From: JANQGH01 sp039177555
Lineage (GTDB): Bacteria; Pseudomonadota; Alphaproteobacteria; DSM-16000; Inquilinaceae
NCBI GenBank assembly: GCA_039177555.1
Contig: JBCDFV010000020.1
Span: 10,101-74,100, forward strand
Reading direction: 5' to 3'
DNA length: 64,000 bases
This document shows, in pieces, positions 42,842-52,710 of the stretch. Every line of letters begins with the position of its first letter. The stretch's first letter is position 1. Under the pieces are notes generated by a model. The model was not told the origin of the DNA and did no database searches. It saw only the letters and a list, made by a program, of their open reading frames with translations. The translations under genes were made by a program, and so were the position numbers.

Positions 42842-43974
42842 TCCGCGGCCTCCGCGGCAGGGGGCGGGTGGTTGCCGTTGGCACCGCCGCCATGGGCCAG
42901 GCTCAGCGCTACGTCCGCCAGCCGGTCGGCCGCGTCGACGATGCCGAGCAGGCGCGCGTCCGCAGCCGCCTTGGTCAAGGTCTCTGGCAACATCAGCAGA
43001 TTGTCCAGGCAATCGGCCAACCCCTCCGGCGTGAAGCCGTCCTGCGGCAGCAGCCAGGCCGCACCGGCCTCAACCAGGTTGGCGGCATTGGCGCGCTGAT
43101 GGTCGTCGGCGGCGTAAGGGTAGGGGACCAGGATCGAGGGCCGGCCTGCCACCGTCAGCTCCGCGCAGGTCGACGCGCCGGCCCGCGTGATCGCCAAGTG
43201 ACAGCCGGCCAGCCGCTCGGGCACGTCGGTGAAGAAGGTCGCAAGCTCGGTCTTCGTGCCCATCGCCTGATAGGCTGCCTGCGCTTGCGCCAAGTCCTCC
43301 GGCCGGGCCTGCTGGGCGATCGACAGACGTTGGCGCAGCCCGTCGGGCAGCCGCGCGATCGCCGCCGGCACGACCTCGCTGAACACCCGCGCGCCCTGGC
43401 TGCCGCCCAGCACCAGAAGGCGGATCTCGCCGCCATTCGGCGCCTCGTAGGAACGGTCGCGAACCCCGACGATCGGCGGCCGAACGGGCGTTCCGGTCAG
43501 GACCATCTTGGCCTGGTCCGCGTCGCCGAGGCCGGTGACATGCGGAAACGAGATCGCGATCCGATGCGCGCGGCCGGCCAGCATGCGGTTGGCGCGGCCG
43601 ACGATGGCGTTCTGCTCGTGCAGCAAGATCTTGAGGCCCAGCCGGCTGGCCGCGAACACGGTTGGCAGTGACGGGTAGCCACCGAAACCGACCACGGCGG
43701 CGGGCCGCAGCCGGCGCAGGATCGCCATCGCCTGGCGATAGCCGAGCCCCAGTTCGATCGCCGTGCGCGCCTTGCCCATCAGGCCGGACTGCAGGCGCGA
43801 GGCGCGCACCCGGAAGGTCTCGACGTCCTGCAAATCGTCGCCGAAGGCCTGGCCGCGCTTGTCGGTGATCAGCACCACCCGTTCGCCCCGCGCGACCAAC
43901 GCGCGCGCCAGGGCCTCGGCCGGGAAGATGTGGCCGCCGGTGCCGCCGGCCGCCAGCACGAAGGGGCCGGTCAT
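42838..43974 (-). CDS. murG: Peptidoglycan glycosyltransferase MurG (lipid II synthase)
   Basis: ATG 43974 overlaps the ftsW stop (ATGA) and gives 378 residues. Motifs are GGTGGHIFPAEALA at the N-terminus, VVGFGGYPSLP, LHEQNAIVGRANR, LVLGGSQGARVFSE, ITRAGASTCAELT and ILVPYPYAADDHQRANA. It transfers GlcNAc to lipid I at the inner membrane. The 93-codon open frame before this start is Arg/Pro-rich and antisense-like, so it is not part of the gene. Confidence 0.98.
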   Translation of the reverse strand: MTGPFVLAAGGTGGHIFPAEALARALVARGERVVLITDKRGQAFGDDLQDVETFRVRASRLQSGLMGKARTAIELGLGYRQAMAILRRLRPAAVVGFGGYPSLPTVFAASRLGLKILLHEQNAIVGRANRMLAGRAHRIAISFPHVTGLGDADQAKMVLTGTPVRPPIVGVRDRSYEAPNGGEIRLLVLGGSQGARVFSEVVPAAIARLPDGLRQRLSIAQQARPEDLAQAQAAYQAMGTKTELATFFTDVPERLAGCHLAITRAGASTCAELTVAGRPSILVPYPYAADDHQRANAANLVEAGAAWLLPQDGFTPEGLADCLDNLLMLPETLTKAAADARLLGIVDAADRLADVALSLAHGGGANGNHPPPAAEAAE

Positions 43975-45092
43975 GATCGCCCCCCCGCCTGTCGGCGCGT
44001 GGTGGCGAGCAACAGCCCGGTGCCCAGCGCCAGCGCCAGCATGGACGAGCCACCATAGCTGATGAAGGGCAGGGTCATGCCCTTGGTCGGGATCAGGCTG
44101 AGGGTCGAGCCCATGTTGATCAGCGCTTGAAAGCCGAACTGTGCCGCCAGGCCCGCGGCGGTCAGTATGACGAACAGATTGCGGCTGCGGCTGGCGCCGA
44201 TCAGGCTGCGGATAACGACCACGGCGAACAGGCAGACCAGCAGCAGGCACCACAACAGCCCGAATTCTTCACCCGCCACCGCGAAGACGAAGTCCGAATG
44301 TGCATCGGGCAGGAACTGCTTCACCGCGCCCTCGCCCGGACCGACGCCCCAGACACCGCCATTGGCGAAGGCCTCCAGCGATCGATCGATCTGGTAGCTG
44401 TCGCCGCTCGACGGATCCATGAACCGGTCGATCCGGCTGGCGACGTGCGGAAACACGAAGTAGCTGGCAATGCCGCCACCGATGGCGACGCAGGCCAACA
44501 GCACCACGGCGATGATGGGCAGGCCGGCGACGAAGAACTGAACGCCCCACACAGCCGTGACCACGACCGCCATCCCCAGGTCCGGCTGCATCAACAGCAA
44601 GGCCACGACCAGCGCGTACAGGACCGCCGACGCCAGATATCCCGGCACGTTGGGGTTCGTTTTTTGCAGCGAGAACAGCCAGGCAGCCACGACCACGAAG
44701 GACGGCTTTAAGAACTCCGATGGCTGCAGCGTCATGCCGGGCAAGTGCAGCCAGCGCGTGGCGCCCTTGATCTCCACGCCAATCACCAGGGTTGCAGCCG
44801 TTGCCGCCAGGCTGCCGAGTAGCACGAGTAGCGACAGGCGCCGGACCCAGGGGATGGACAGCGTGGAGCAAACGACCAGAATACCGATCGCCGGTACCAG
44901 CATCATCAGATGCCGCTGAATGAAGTGATAGTCCGGCAAGTTGATGCGCTCGGCCACCGGCGGGCTGGCCGCGGCGACCATGATCGCACCCAGGCCGATC
45001 AGCACCGCCAACGCGGCCAACGACCAGCGATCGATGGTCCACCACCAGCGGCCAAGGACGGAGGTATCGGTGCGGGCCAGGCTGATCATCAC
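43971..45092 (-). CDS. ftsW: Septal SEDS glycosyltransferase FtsW
   Basis: This 373-residue integral protein has about ten membrane segments. SEDS motifs are clear: GATRWLHLPGMTLQPSEFLKPSFV, QPDLGMAVVV, the loop YQIDRSLEAFANGGVWGVGPGEG with the large extracellular segment, HSDFVFAVAGEEFGL and TKGMTLPFISYGGSS. It polymerises lipid II together with FtsI. It overlaps murD and murG by ATGA. Confidence 0.97.
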   Translation of the reverse strand: MMISLARTDTSVLGRWWWTIDRWSLAALAVLIGLGAIMVAAASPPVAERINLPDYHFIQRHLMMLVPAIGILVVCSTLSIPWVRRLSLLVLLGSLAATAATLVIGVEIKGATRWLHLPGMTLQPSEFLKPSFVVVAAWLFSLQKTNPNVPGYLASAVLYALVVALLLMQPDLGMAVVVTAVWGVQFFVAGLPIIAVVLLACVAIGGGIASYFVFPHVASRIDRFMDPSSGDSYQIDRSLEAFANGGVWGVGPGEGAVKQFLPDAHSDFVFAVAGEEFGLLWCLLLVCLFAVVVIRSLIGASRSRNLFVILTAAGLAAQFGFQALINMGSTLSLIPTKGMTLPFISYGGSSMLALALGTGLLLATTRRQAGGRS

Positions 45093-46495
45093 GCGGCCCC
45101 GCCCAGAGAACGGGTTTCAAAGCGATGGGCGATCGCCGTGACCGACGCGATGAAGGCCTCGCCCCGCGCCTCGAAATTCACGAACTGGTCCCACGACGTG
45201 CAGGCGGGGGCCAGCAGCACGACGGCATCGTCGATGCCGTCCGCCAGTGCCGCACTGAACGCTTCCGAGGCCGCGGCGTCCAGATCGGTGCATTGGCTCG
45301 TCGGCACGCCGGGTTCCAGCATCTTGGCCAGTTCCGGCGCGGCCTCGCCGATCACAAAGGCGTGGCGGATCCGCGGCAGGAAGGGCTTCAGGGCGTCGAA
45401 CCCACCGCCCTTGGGCCGGCCACCGGCGATCCAGTAGACCGTGTCGTAGCTGCCCAGCGCCTTGGCGGCCGCGTCCGGATTGGTCGCCTTGCTGTCATTG
45501 ACGAACCGGATGCCGGCCACCGTGGCCACGGGCTGCTGGCGATGGGCCAGACCCGGAAAGCTAAAAAGCCCCGGTGCGATCTCTTCCGGCGTCAGTCCGG
45601 CCAGCCGGCAGGCGGCGTAGGCGCCGGCCGCATTCTGCCAGTTGTGCTGGCCGGGCAGGGCCGGCGCGCGGGCCAGGTCGAACACCGTTCGCGCCGGACC
45701 GTCGATGGCGTCAACCAGCGTGCCGTTCGCCGCCGATACGCCCCCCGGCGCCGGACCGGCCGCGGAGATCGGCACGACGCGGCGGTGGGCGGCGGTTAGC
45801 GACTCCACAAGCGCCCGCGACGGCACATCGTCGATGCCGACAATCGCGGCGGCGCCAGATCCGTTGCCTTCGAACAGGCGGCGCTTGGCGGCGATATAGG
45901 CGTTGATGTCCGGGTAGCGGTCCAGATGGTCGGGCGCGATGTTCAAGAACACGCCCGTGGTCCAGGCCACATCGTCGATGGTTTCGAGCTGGAACGAGCT
46001 GACCTCCAGCACGTACCAGCCGTCAGACCCGAGCGGCGCCAGCGACAGCGCCGGCTGGCCGAGATTGCCGCCGGCCTCCGCCGGTACGCCGGCGCTCGAC
46101 AGTATATGGCCGATCAGGGAGGTCGTGGTCGACTTGCCGTTGGTGCCGGTGATGCCGAGATAGTTGGCATCGGGCCGCGCGTCCGCCAGCAGGTCGATAT
46201 CGCTCACCAGGTGCACGCCGTGCTCCATCGCCAGCTTAACCACCGCGTGGGGTGCGGGATGGGCGCGTGGAATGCCGGGGCTCAAAACCAGCGTGTCGAT
46301 GTCGCCAAGCCCGTCCGTGCCAAACCGGCGCAAGGGGATGCCGCCACGTTCGGCCCAGGCCCGGCCGACCAGCCCGTCGTCCCAAGCGACGACGCTGACG
46401 CCCGACGCCTTCAGGGCATCGGCCGCCGCCATGCCCGTCCGGCCAAGGCCCAAGACGCCGAAATGGTGACCGCGAAGGTGGCTGAGGTCGATCAT
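45089..46495 (-). CDS. murD: UDP-N-acetylmuramoylalanine-D-glutamate ligase
   Basis: ATG 46495 gives 468 residues with the nucleotide loop FGVLGLGRTGMAAADAL, ATP motif GITGTNGKSTTTSLIGH, and NDSKATNPDAAAKAL and WIAGGRPKGGGF of the MurD C-terminal part. The 5-nt gap to the mraY stop and ATGA with ftsW show operon membership. It adds D-Glu in the cytoplasm. Confidence 0.97.
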   Translation of the reverse strand: MIDLSHLRGHHFGVLGLGRTGMAAADALKASGVSVVAWDDGLVGRAWAERGGIPLRRFGTDGLGDIDTLVLSPGIPRAHPAPHAVVKLAMEHGVHLVSDIDLLADARPDANYLGITGTNGKSTTTSLIGHILSSAGVPAEAGGNLGQPALSLAPLGSDGWYVLEVSSFQLETIDDVAWTTGVFLNIAPDHLDRYPDINAYIAAKRRLFEGNGSGAAAIVGIDDVPSRALVESLTAAHRRVVPISAAGPAPGGVSAANGTLVDAIDGPARTVFDLARAPALPGQHNWQNAAGAYAACRLAGLTPEEIAPGLFSFPGLAHRQQPVATVAGIRFVNDSKATNPDAAAKALGSYDTVYWIAGGRPKGGGFDALKPFLPRIRHAFVIGEAAPELAKMLEPGVPTSQCTDLDAAASEAFSAALADGIDDAVVLLAPACTSWDQFVNFEARGEAFIASVTAIAHRFETRSLGGAA

Positions 46496-46500
46496 GCGCC

Positions 46501-47586
46501 CTACCTCAGCTTCAGCGTGCTTAGGCCAACGAGGGCCAGGATGACGGCGATGATCCAAAAGCGGATGACGATCGTCGGCTCCGCCCAGCCCTTCTTTTCG
46601 AAGTGATGGTGCAGCGGCGCCATGCGAAAGACCCGCCGGCCGGTCAGCTTGAACGACGCCACCTGGACGATCACCGAGACCGTCTCCAGGACAAACAGGC
46701 CGCCGACGATGGCCAGCACGATCTCATGCTTGATGATGATCGCGATGGCGCCCAAGGCGCCGCCCATCGAGAGGCTGCCCGTATCGCCCATGAAGACCAT
46801 CGCCGGTGGCGCGTTGAACCAGAGAAAGCCGAGCCCGCCGCCGATCAGCGCGCCGCAGAAGATGGCCAGTTCGCCCGACCCCGGCACGGCGTTGATCTGC
46901 AGGTAGTTGGCGAAGATGGCATTGCCGGCGACATAGGCGATGAAGCCGAACACGCCGGCGGCGATCATCACCGGCACGATCGCCAGCCCGTCCAGCCCGT
47001 CGGTCAGGTTGACCGCGTTCGACGCGCCGACCATCACGATGATCGCGAACAGCACGAAGCCGTAGCCGAGCGGGATCAGGTAATCGTTGATGAACGGTAT
47101 CGCGACGCCGGTGTTCAGCGGCGCCGGCGTGATCGCCATGTACCAGATCGCGGCACCCAGCCCGATCGCCACCTGCGCCAGCAGCTTCCGGCGGCCGGAC
47201 AGGCCCCGGGTATTGCGCCGGGTCAGTTTCAGGTAATCGTCGGAAAAGCCGACCAGGCCGAAACCGACGGTGACCAGCAGGACAATCCAGACGAATTGGT
47301 TGGTCAGATCGGCCCACAGCAGGGTCGCGACCGTGATGCCGATCAGGATCATCAGGCCGCCCATGGTCGGCGTGCCCATCTTGGCGAAATGGGTCTCCGG
47401 CCCATCGTCGCGGATCGGCTGTCCGGCGCCCTGGCGGCGCCTCAGCCAGTTGATCAACCAGGGGCCGAGAACGAAGGCGATGATCAGCGCGGTCAGCAGC
47501 GCGGCCCCGGTTCGAAACGTCAGGTAACGAACCAGGTTGAAGAGCGTGAACTCGTCCGCCAGAGGCAACAGCGCGGCATACAGCAT
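46501..47586 (-). CDS. mraY: Phospho-N-acetylmuramoyl-pentapeptide-transferase
   Basis: This 361-residue integral enzyme has ten membrane segments and the family motifs: PTMGGLMILIGI, the catalytic FSDDYLKLTRRNTRG, NAVNLTDGLDGLAIVPV, FMGDTGSLSMGG, and APLHHHFEKKGW. It makes lipid I on the inner membrane. It starts 3 nt from the murF stop. Confidence 0.98.
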   Translation of the reverse strand: MLYAALLPLADEFTLFNLVRYLTFRTGAALLTALIIAFVLGPWLINWLRRRQGAGQPIRDDGPETHFAKMGTPTMGGLMILIGITVATLLWADLTNQFVWIVLLVTVGFGLVGFSDDYLKLTRRNTRGLSGRRKLLAQVAIGLGAAIWYMAITPAPLNTGVAIPFINDYLIPLGYGFVLFAIIVMVGASNAVNLTDGLDGLAIVPVMIAAGVFGFIAYVAGNAIFANYLQINAVPGSGELAIFCGALIGGGLGFLWFNAPPAMVFMGDTGSLSMGGALGAIAIIIKHEIVLAIVGGLFVLETVSVIVQVASFKLTGRRVFRMAPLHHHFEKKGWAEPTIVIRFWIIAVILALVGLSTLKLR

Positions 47587-47589
47587 GCG

Positions 47590-49074
47590 CTAGCCCCCGT
47601 TTGCGGCCCAGGCCGACCGCTGGCCGGCGGGATCGTCGATTGAGACCGCCTTGATGGCGTCGACGACCTTGGCCATGCGGCTGCCGAGCGAGCCTTTGAC
47701 CAGGACGATGTCGCCGGGGCGCAGGGCATCGGCGACGATGGGCGCCAAGGCCTCGGAATCGGGTGCGTGGGCGCCGCGCTGGCCGGTCGGCAGAGCATCG
47801 TAGAGAACACGCATGTTGGGGCCACAGGCAAAAACGAGATCGATCTCGGCCTGCTCGATCGGGCCGATCAGTTCATGGTGCAAAAGGCCGGCGTCCGGTC
47901 CCAACTCCAGCATGTCCCCAAGTACCGCGATTCGCCGATGGGACAAAGCTGAACCGCCGCTGATTTCGGCTCGACCTACTACATCTAGTGCTGCGGCGAC
48001 GGAAACGGGGCTCGCGTTGTAGCTGTCGTCGATCAGCAGAATTTGGCCCGGGCCGTCCGCCGTGTGGATCGTCAGGCGTTGGCGCGCACCTCTGCCGCTG
48101 CCCGGCGTGACCTTCGAAAGGCCGCGTGCGGCGGCCACCAGATCGCCGCCGGCGGCCTTGATCGCCAGCAGCACGGCCAGGCTGTTCATGACCCAGTGTT
48201 TGCCCGGCGCCGACAGCGAATACTGGAGGGGTTCGCCCCGGATAACCGCATTGACTGCGCTTGCCGTGGGATGCAGTGAGCAGTCGATCAAGCGGGCGTC
48301 GGCGTTCTCGTCGCTGCCGAAGCTCCAGATCCGCCCGATGCCTTGGGTGCGCGCGTGTGCGACCAGACGGGCGAAATGGCGGTTGTCGGCGTTCAGAACC
48401 GCGACACCGCGCGGGTCCATGCCGTCGAAAATCTCCGCCTTGGCGTCGGCGATCCCCTCGACCGAGGAGAAGCTGGCCAGGTGTACCGCCTCGACCGTGG
48501 TGATGATCGACACGTCGGGCTTCACCTGTTGCGACAGGGGCGAGATCTCGCCGGCATGGTTCATGCCCAGTTCGAACACGCCGTAGGCTGCGTCGCTGGG
48601 CAGGCGCGCCAGGCTCAGCGGCACGCCCCACTGGTTGTTCAGGTTGCCTTGGCTGGCATAGGTCGGGCCCTGGGCCGACAGGCACAGCGCCAGCGCCTCC
48701 TTGGTGCCGGTCTTGCCGACCGACCCGGTCACGGCGATGATCCGCGCGCTGCTGCGCAGGCGGGCATGGTTGCCGAGCGCTTCGAGGCCGGCCATCGTGT
48801 CGTCGACGACCAGCAACGGCGCATCGGCGGGCACGTTGGGCGGCGGTTGGTGCGCCATCGCGGCGGCTGCGCCGCGGGCCAGGGCGTCGGCGGCGAAGTC
48901 GTGGCCGTCGAAGCTCGGCCCCTTCAAGGCTACGAACAGGTCACCGGGGCGGACCGTGCGGCTGTCTATCGAGACACCGGAGGCCGACCAGTCGCCGGCC
49001 GCCATCCCATCGGTCGCTTGCGCAGCCTCGGCCGCAGACCAAAGTGCCTTTTGGTTCAAGCCAACGATCTTCAT
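47590..49074 (-). CDS. murF: UDP-N-acetylmuramoyl-tripeptide-D-alanyl-D-alanine ligase
   Basis: This 494-residue protein has the N-terminal domain SIDSRTVRPGDLFVALKG, ATP motif VTGSVGKTGTKEALALCL, and the Mur centre ILLIDDSYNASPVSVAAALDV with VAVLGDMLELG-like IAVLGDMLELGPD. It adds D-Ala-D-Ala. It overlaps murE by ATGA. Confidence 0.97.
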   Translation of the reverse strand: MKIVGLNQKALWSAAEAAQATDGMAAGDWSASGVSIDSRTVRPGDLFVALKGPSFDGHDFAADALARGAAAAMAHQPPPNVPADAPLLVVDDTMAGLEALGNHARLRSSARIIAVTGSVGKTGTKEALALCLSAQGPTYASQGNLNNQWGVPLSLARLPSDAAYGVFELGMNHAGEISPLSQQVKPDVSIITTVEAVHLASFSSVEGIADAKAEIFDGMDPRGVAVLNADNRHFARLVAHARTQGIGRIWSFGSDENADARLIDCSLHPTASAVNAVIRGEPLQYSLSAPGKHWVMNSLAVLLAIKAAGGDLVAAARGLSKVTPGSGRGARQRLTIHTADGPGQILLIDDSYNASPVSVAAALDVVGRAEISGGSALSHRRIAVLGDMLELGPDAGLLHHELIGPIEQAEIDLVFACGPNMRVLYDALPTGQRGAHAPDSEALAPIVADALRPGDIVLVKGSLGSRMAKVVDAIKAVSIDDPAGQRSAWAANGG

Positions 49075-50531
49075 CGCCGTGCCTCCGCCTCGATGCCCTT
49101 GACCGCCTCGCGCGCCACCTCGACATCGTCGAAGGGGCGAACCTCCGTGCCCACGATCTGACCCGGCTCGTGCCCCTTGCCGGCGATCACCAGAATGTCT
49201 CCGGATCGCAACGCCTCCACACCGGCGCGGATTGCTTCCGCGCGGTCGCCGATCTCGCGGCCATCGGGGCAGGCCGCCATGATCGCGGTCCTGATCGTCG
49301 CCGGGTCCTCAGTGCGCGGATTGTCATCGGTGACGATCGGCAGGTCGGCAAGGCGCTGGACCACAGCGCCCATCTGCGGGCGCTTGCCGGGGTCGCGGTC
49401 GCCGCCGCAACCGAACACGGCGATCAGGCGCCCATGCACGTGCGGCCGCACGGCCGTCAGGACGGTCTTCAACGCATCCGGCGTATGGGCGTAGTCGACA
49501 TAGACCGCCGCACCGTTCGACAGTACCGCCGCCTGTTCCAGCCGTCCGCGAACCCCGTTCAGGCCGTTCAGCCCCGCCAGCGTCGCATCTTCGTCCGCGC
49601 CAAGCGCCAGGGCCAGACCGACCGCGCAAAGCGCGTTCATCGCCTGGAACGCCCCGATCAAGGGCAGTTCTTGCACCACCGTTCGGCCATTGATCGCCAG
49701 GGTAAGCCTCTGGCCGTGCGGCAGAACGGCTCGATCCGCCAAGCGAAGGTCGCCGGCGTCGTTTCCATATGACAGCACCTGCCGGCCCGCATCGGCAGCG
49801 GTCTTTTCGATCGAGCGACCCGCGTCGCCATCGATGTTCACCACGGCGGTGCCCGTCGGCGCCAACACCTCGCTGAACAATCGCGCCTTGGCGGCAAGAT
49901 AGGCCGCCATCGTCTTGTGATAGTCGAGATGATCGCGGCTCAAATTGGTGAAGCCGGCGGCACCGACCGCCACGCCGTCCAGCCGAAACTGGGACAGGCC
50001 ATGGCTTGAGGCCTCCATCGCCAGATGGCTGACGCCGGAACCCGCTAACTCCGCAAGGATCCGGTGCAGTGTCACCGGGTCTGGCGTTGTCAGCGCCCCG
50101 TAGGTGTCGCCACCCGGGGCCTTGATACCCAGCGTGCCGAGGCTGGCGGCGGCCAATCCTTGGCGTGACCAGAGCTGGCGCAGAAAATCCGCCGTCGAGG
50201 TCTTGCCGTTCGTGCCGGTGATTGCGGCGATATGATCAGGCTGGCGCCCGTAGAACGCGGCCGCCATCAGCGCGAACCGGCGGCGCGGGTTCGCGTCGGT
50301 GATCAGCGTGACGTCCCGGCTGCCCTCCGGCAGGCTGGTGCCCGAAGGCGCCAGGATGGCCACGGCGCCCTTGGCCACGGCCTCGCCGATAAAGGCCCGT
50401 CCGTCCGCGACCGTTCCCGGCAGGGCCGCGAACAGAAAGCCCGGCTCGACGGCACGGCTGTCGGCGGTCAGTCCGCGCAGGGCGCCCGGCAGGTTGTCGG
50501 GCAGGGGGGGCGTGGTCAGCATCTTGGTCAT
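49071..50531 (-). CDS. murE: UDP-N-acetylmuramoyl-tripeptide synthetase (meso-DAP type)
   Basis: This 486-residue Mur ligase has the N-terminal TADSRAVEPGFLFAALPG, ATP motif ITGTNGKTSTADFLRQLW and the DNPR motif (VTDDNPRTEDP), which marks meso-diaminopimelate specificity over Lys. VYVDYAHTPDALKTVL lies in the centre. It overlaps ftsI and murF by ATGA. Confidence 0.97.
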   Translation of the reverse strand: MTKMLTTPPLPDNLPGALRGLTADSRAVEPGFLFAALPGTVADGRAFIGEAVAKGAVAILAPSGTSLPEGSRDVTLITDANPRRRFALMAAAFYGRQPDHIAAITGTNGKTSTADFLRQLWSRQGLAAASLGTLGIKAPGGDTYGALTTPDPVTLHRILAELAGSGVSHLAMEASSHGLSQFRLDGVAVGAAGFTNLSRDHLDYHKTMAAYLAAKARLFSEVLAPTGTAVVNIDGDAGRSIEKTAADAGRQVLSYGNDAGDLRLADRAVLPHGQRLTLAINGRTVVQELPLIGAFQAMNALCAVGLALALGADEDATLAGLNGLNGVRGRLEQAAVLSNGAAVYVDYAHTPDALKTVLTAVRPHVHGRLIAVFGCGGDRDPGKRPQMGAVVQRLADLPIVTDDNPRTEDPATIRTAIMAACPDGREIGDRAEAIRAGVEALRSGDILVIAGKGHEPGQIVGTEVRPFDDVEVAREAVKGIEAEARR

Positions 50532-52297
50532 TGCGGCGCGGCGGGGACAGTTCCCCGGTCCAGCACGTCGTCGGTCAGCGCCAGGGCGTCGACGATGGCG
50601 GGATCGGTCGGGTCGAACGGGGCCAGGCCGACCATCGGTGCCATGCGCTCAATGACCCGGCGCACGGTCGGCGCCGCGACCCAACCGCCGGTGGCATAGC
50701 CATATGTTTCAGCCGTTCCATGCGGCTCATCCAGCATGACGAAGATGACGTATTCGGGGCTGTGAATGGGAAAGGCTGCGATGAAAGATGAAATCAGCGC
50801 GTCATCCGAATAGCGCCGCCCCATGGGCTTTTCGGCGGTTCCCGTCTTGCCGCCGACCAGATAGCCCTCGGCGTTGGCGTTCCGGCCGGTGCCGCCTTCG
50901 ACCACCAGGTTCATGAGCCGGCGCATGCTGTCTGACGTCTGTTCGGAGAAGATCCGGCGTTCCTCGCCGCTGCCGCCGGGCGCCAGGCTGGGCGGACGGT
51001 AGATGCCGCCATTGACGACCGACGCCACGCCGGCGGCAAGCTGAATCGGGCTGACGGCGATCCCATGGCCAAATGAAATCGTCATGGTTTCGACATCGTT
51101 CCAACGGCCGGGCACCAGTGGTGCGGTGACCTCGCCCAGCTCGATCGGCGGCGTCGTCAGCATGCCCAGGCGGCCCATGTATTCACGCTGGGTGTCTGTC
51201 CCCATGGCCATCGCCATCCGCGCCGAGCCGATGTTGGAGGAATACTGGAAAATCTCCGGCACGGTCAGCCAGCGGTTCTCTCCATGGAAATCGTTGATGG
51301 TGAAGCGGCCGATGCGGATCGGCTGGCTGGCGCCGAACCCGTCGCGTAGGCTCACGGCACCGCTGTCGAGCGCGATTGCCGTGTTAAAGATCTTGAATGT
51401 CGAGCCCATTTCGTAGGCGCCGAGCGTCGCCCGGTTGAACATGGACTCGTCTTCCGGCCCGCCCGGTGCGTAGGGGTCGAAGTCCGGCATCGACACCATG
51501 GCCAGCAGTTCGGAGGTGTTGGCGTTCATGATCAGGCCGACACCGCCGATGGCGGAGAATTGCTCGATTGCCGCAGACAGTTCGTCGCGCACCAGGCTTT
51601 GCAGCCGCAGGTCGATCGAAACGCCGACGGTCGCCGTCTCATCGCCCAGCATGTCGTCATAGGTGCGTTCGATGCCGGCCAGCCCGTTGCCGTCGACATC
51701 GGTAAACCCGACAATGTGGGCGGCCAGCGGCCCGGCCGGATAGAAGCGCTGGTCTTCCTCCTCGAAGCCGAGGCCCGGAATGCCCAGACGGTTGACCTCG
51801 AACTGCTGCGACGGGGTAAGGTTGCGATAGAGCCAGACGAACCGCCGGTCGGTGGCCAGAACCTCTTCGGCATGCTCGATATCAAGGTCGGGCAGAACCG
51901 TCATCAGCGATGCGATGGCCTGATCGGCGTCCGGGACCAGGGTCGCGTCGGCGAACAGCGAGGCGGAGGGCAGGGTGGTCGCCAGCAGCGCGCCGTTGCG
52001 GTCCAGAATGTCGCCCCGCGCCCCGTCGTGAGGCAGAACGGCGGCATTCGCGACCAGCAGCCGGCTTTCCTCAGCGCCGTCGAACACCGATACGTCGATC
52101 AGCCGCGCCGCCACGACCAGGAAGGCCAGCGCGAAGACGGCCGCCGTCACCAGCAGCCTAGTCTGACCCACGGCGATGGCGCCCGTGATCTTGGAGGGTT
52201 CGTCCGCCACCAGCCGTCCGCCCGGATCGACCTCCGCGTCGTCGCCCGGATAGAACAGGGCCTCGTCAAGCGCATTGACCGCGTGGGCGTCGCTCAT
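50528..52297 (-). CDS. ftsI: Septal transpeptidase FtsI (PBP3)
   Basis: This 589-residue class B PBP has one membrane segment (residues about 47-66), a dimerisation region with RGDILDRNGALLA, and the three penicillin-binding motifs Ser299-Thr-Phe-Lys, Ser353-Ser-Asn and Lys484-Thr-Gly. The N-terminal cytoplasmic tail of about 45 residues is acidic. It crosslinks septal peptidoglycan with FtsW. It overlaps ftsL and murE by ATGA. Confidence 0.98.
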   Translation of the reverse strand: MSDAHAVNALDEALFYPGDDAEVDPGGRLVADEPSKITGAIAVGQTRLLVTAAVFALAFLVVAARLIDVSVFDGAEESRLLVANAAVLPHDGARGDILDRNGALLATTLPSASLFADATLVPDADQAIASLMTVLPDLDIEHAEEVLATDRRFVWLYRNLTPSQQFEVNRLGIPGLGFEEEDQRFYPAGPLAAHIVGFTDVDGNGLAGIERTYDDMLGDETATVGVSIDLRLQSLVRDELSAAIEQFSAIGGVGLIMNANTSELLAMVSMPDFDPYAPGGPEDESMFNRATLGAYEMGSTFKIFNTAIALDSGAVSLRDGFGASQPIRIGRFTINDFHGENRWLTVPEIFQYSSNIGSARMAMAMGTDTQREYMGRLGMLTTPPIELGEVTAPLVPGRWNDVETMTISFGHGIAVSPIQLAAGVASVVNGGIYRPPSLAPGGSGEERRIFSEQTSDSMRRLMNLVVEGGTGRNANAEGYLVGGKTGTAEKPMGRRYSDDALISSFIAAFPIHSPEYVIFVMLDEPHGTAETYGYATGGWVAAPTVRRVIERMAPMVGLAPFDPTDPAIVDALALTDDVLDRGTVPAAPQ

Positions 52298-52710
52298 GGT
52301 GCGCTGCCCTCTTCCAGCGGCAGGCCGGGGCCGAAGCTCGCCTCTAGCGGACGGTGGCGCGGGATCGGAATGATCGGCATGTCGAGCGCCACCAGTTCAA
52401 GCGGCGCGGCGACCCGGTATTCACTGTTCGGCAAGGGCTCTGGGATCTCCTGAACGCTGTGGATCATCTGTTCGGGCCTGAGCGCGGTCAGATCGGTATG
52501 CGCGTCGGCCAGGGCCTGCAGGCGGTCTGGCCGCGTCAGGTAGGCCCACTCCGCATTCAGAATCCGGATCGACTCCCGCTCAAACGCGATCGACCGGTTC
52601 ATCGCGTTCAACGCGTCTTCCAAGGACTGGACGCGATAGCTGACATGGAAAACGATCGCGCTGGCGACGGCGATCAAGGACAGCCAGATGATGGTGTGTG
52701 CCCGGATCAT
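52294..52710 (-). CDS. ftsL: Cell division protein FtsL
   Basis: This 138-residue protein has a single membrane segment (IIWLSLIAVASAIVFHVSY) followed by a short leucine-rich coiled coil (VQSLEDALNAMNRSIAFERE) and a Pro-rich tail. Sequence conservation of FtsL is low, and the call rests on the topology and the fixed position between rsmH and ftsI. Confidence 0.9.
   Translation of the reverse strand: MIRAHTIIWLSLIAVASAIVFHVSYRVQSLEDALNAMNRSIAFERESIRILNAEWAYLTRPDRLQALADAHTDLTALRPEQMIHSVQEIPEPLPNSEYRVAAPLELVALDMPIIPIPRHRPLEASFGPGLPLEEGSAP

Noticed and set aside
42842..43012. N-terminal extension of MurC and similar extensions of MurG, MurB, Ddl, MurD, BamD and Lrp
   Set aside because: All overlap neighbouring genes, are Arg/Pro-rich, and the shorter starts give the ATGA-type junctions and family-typical lengths.
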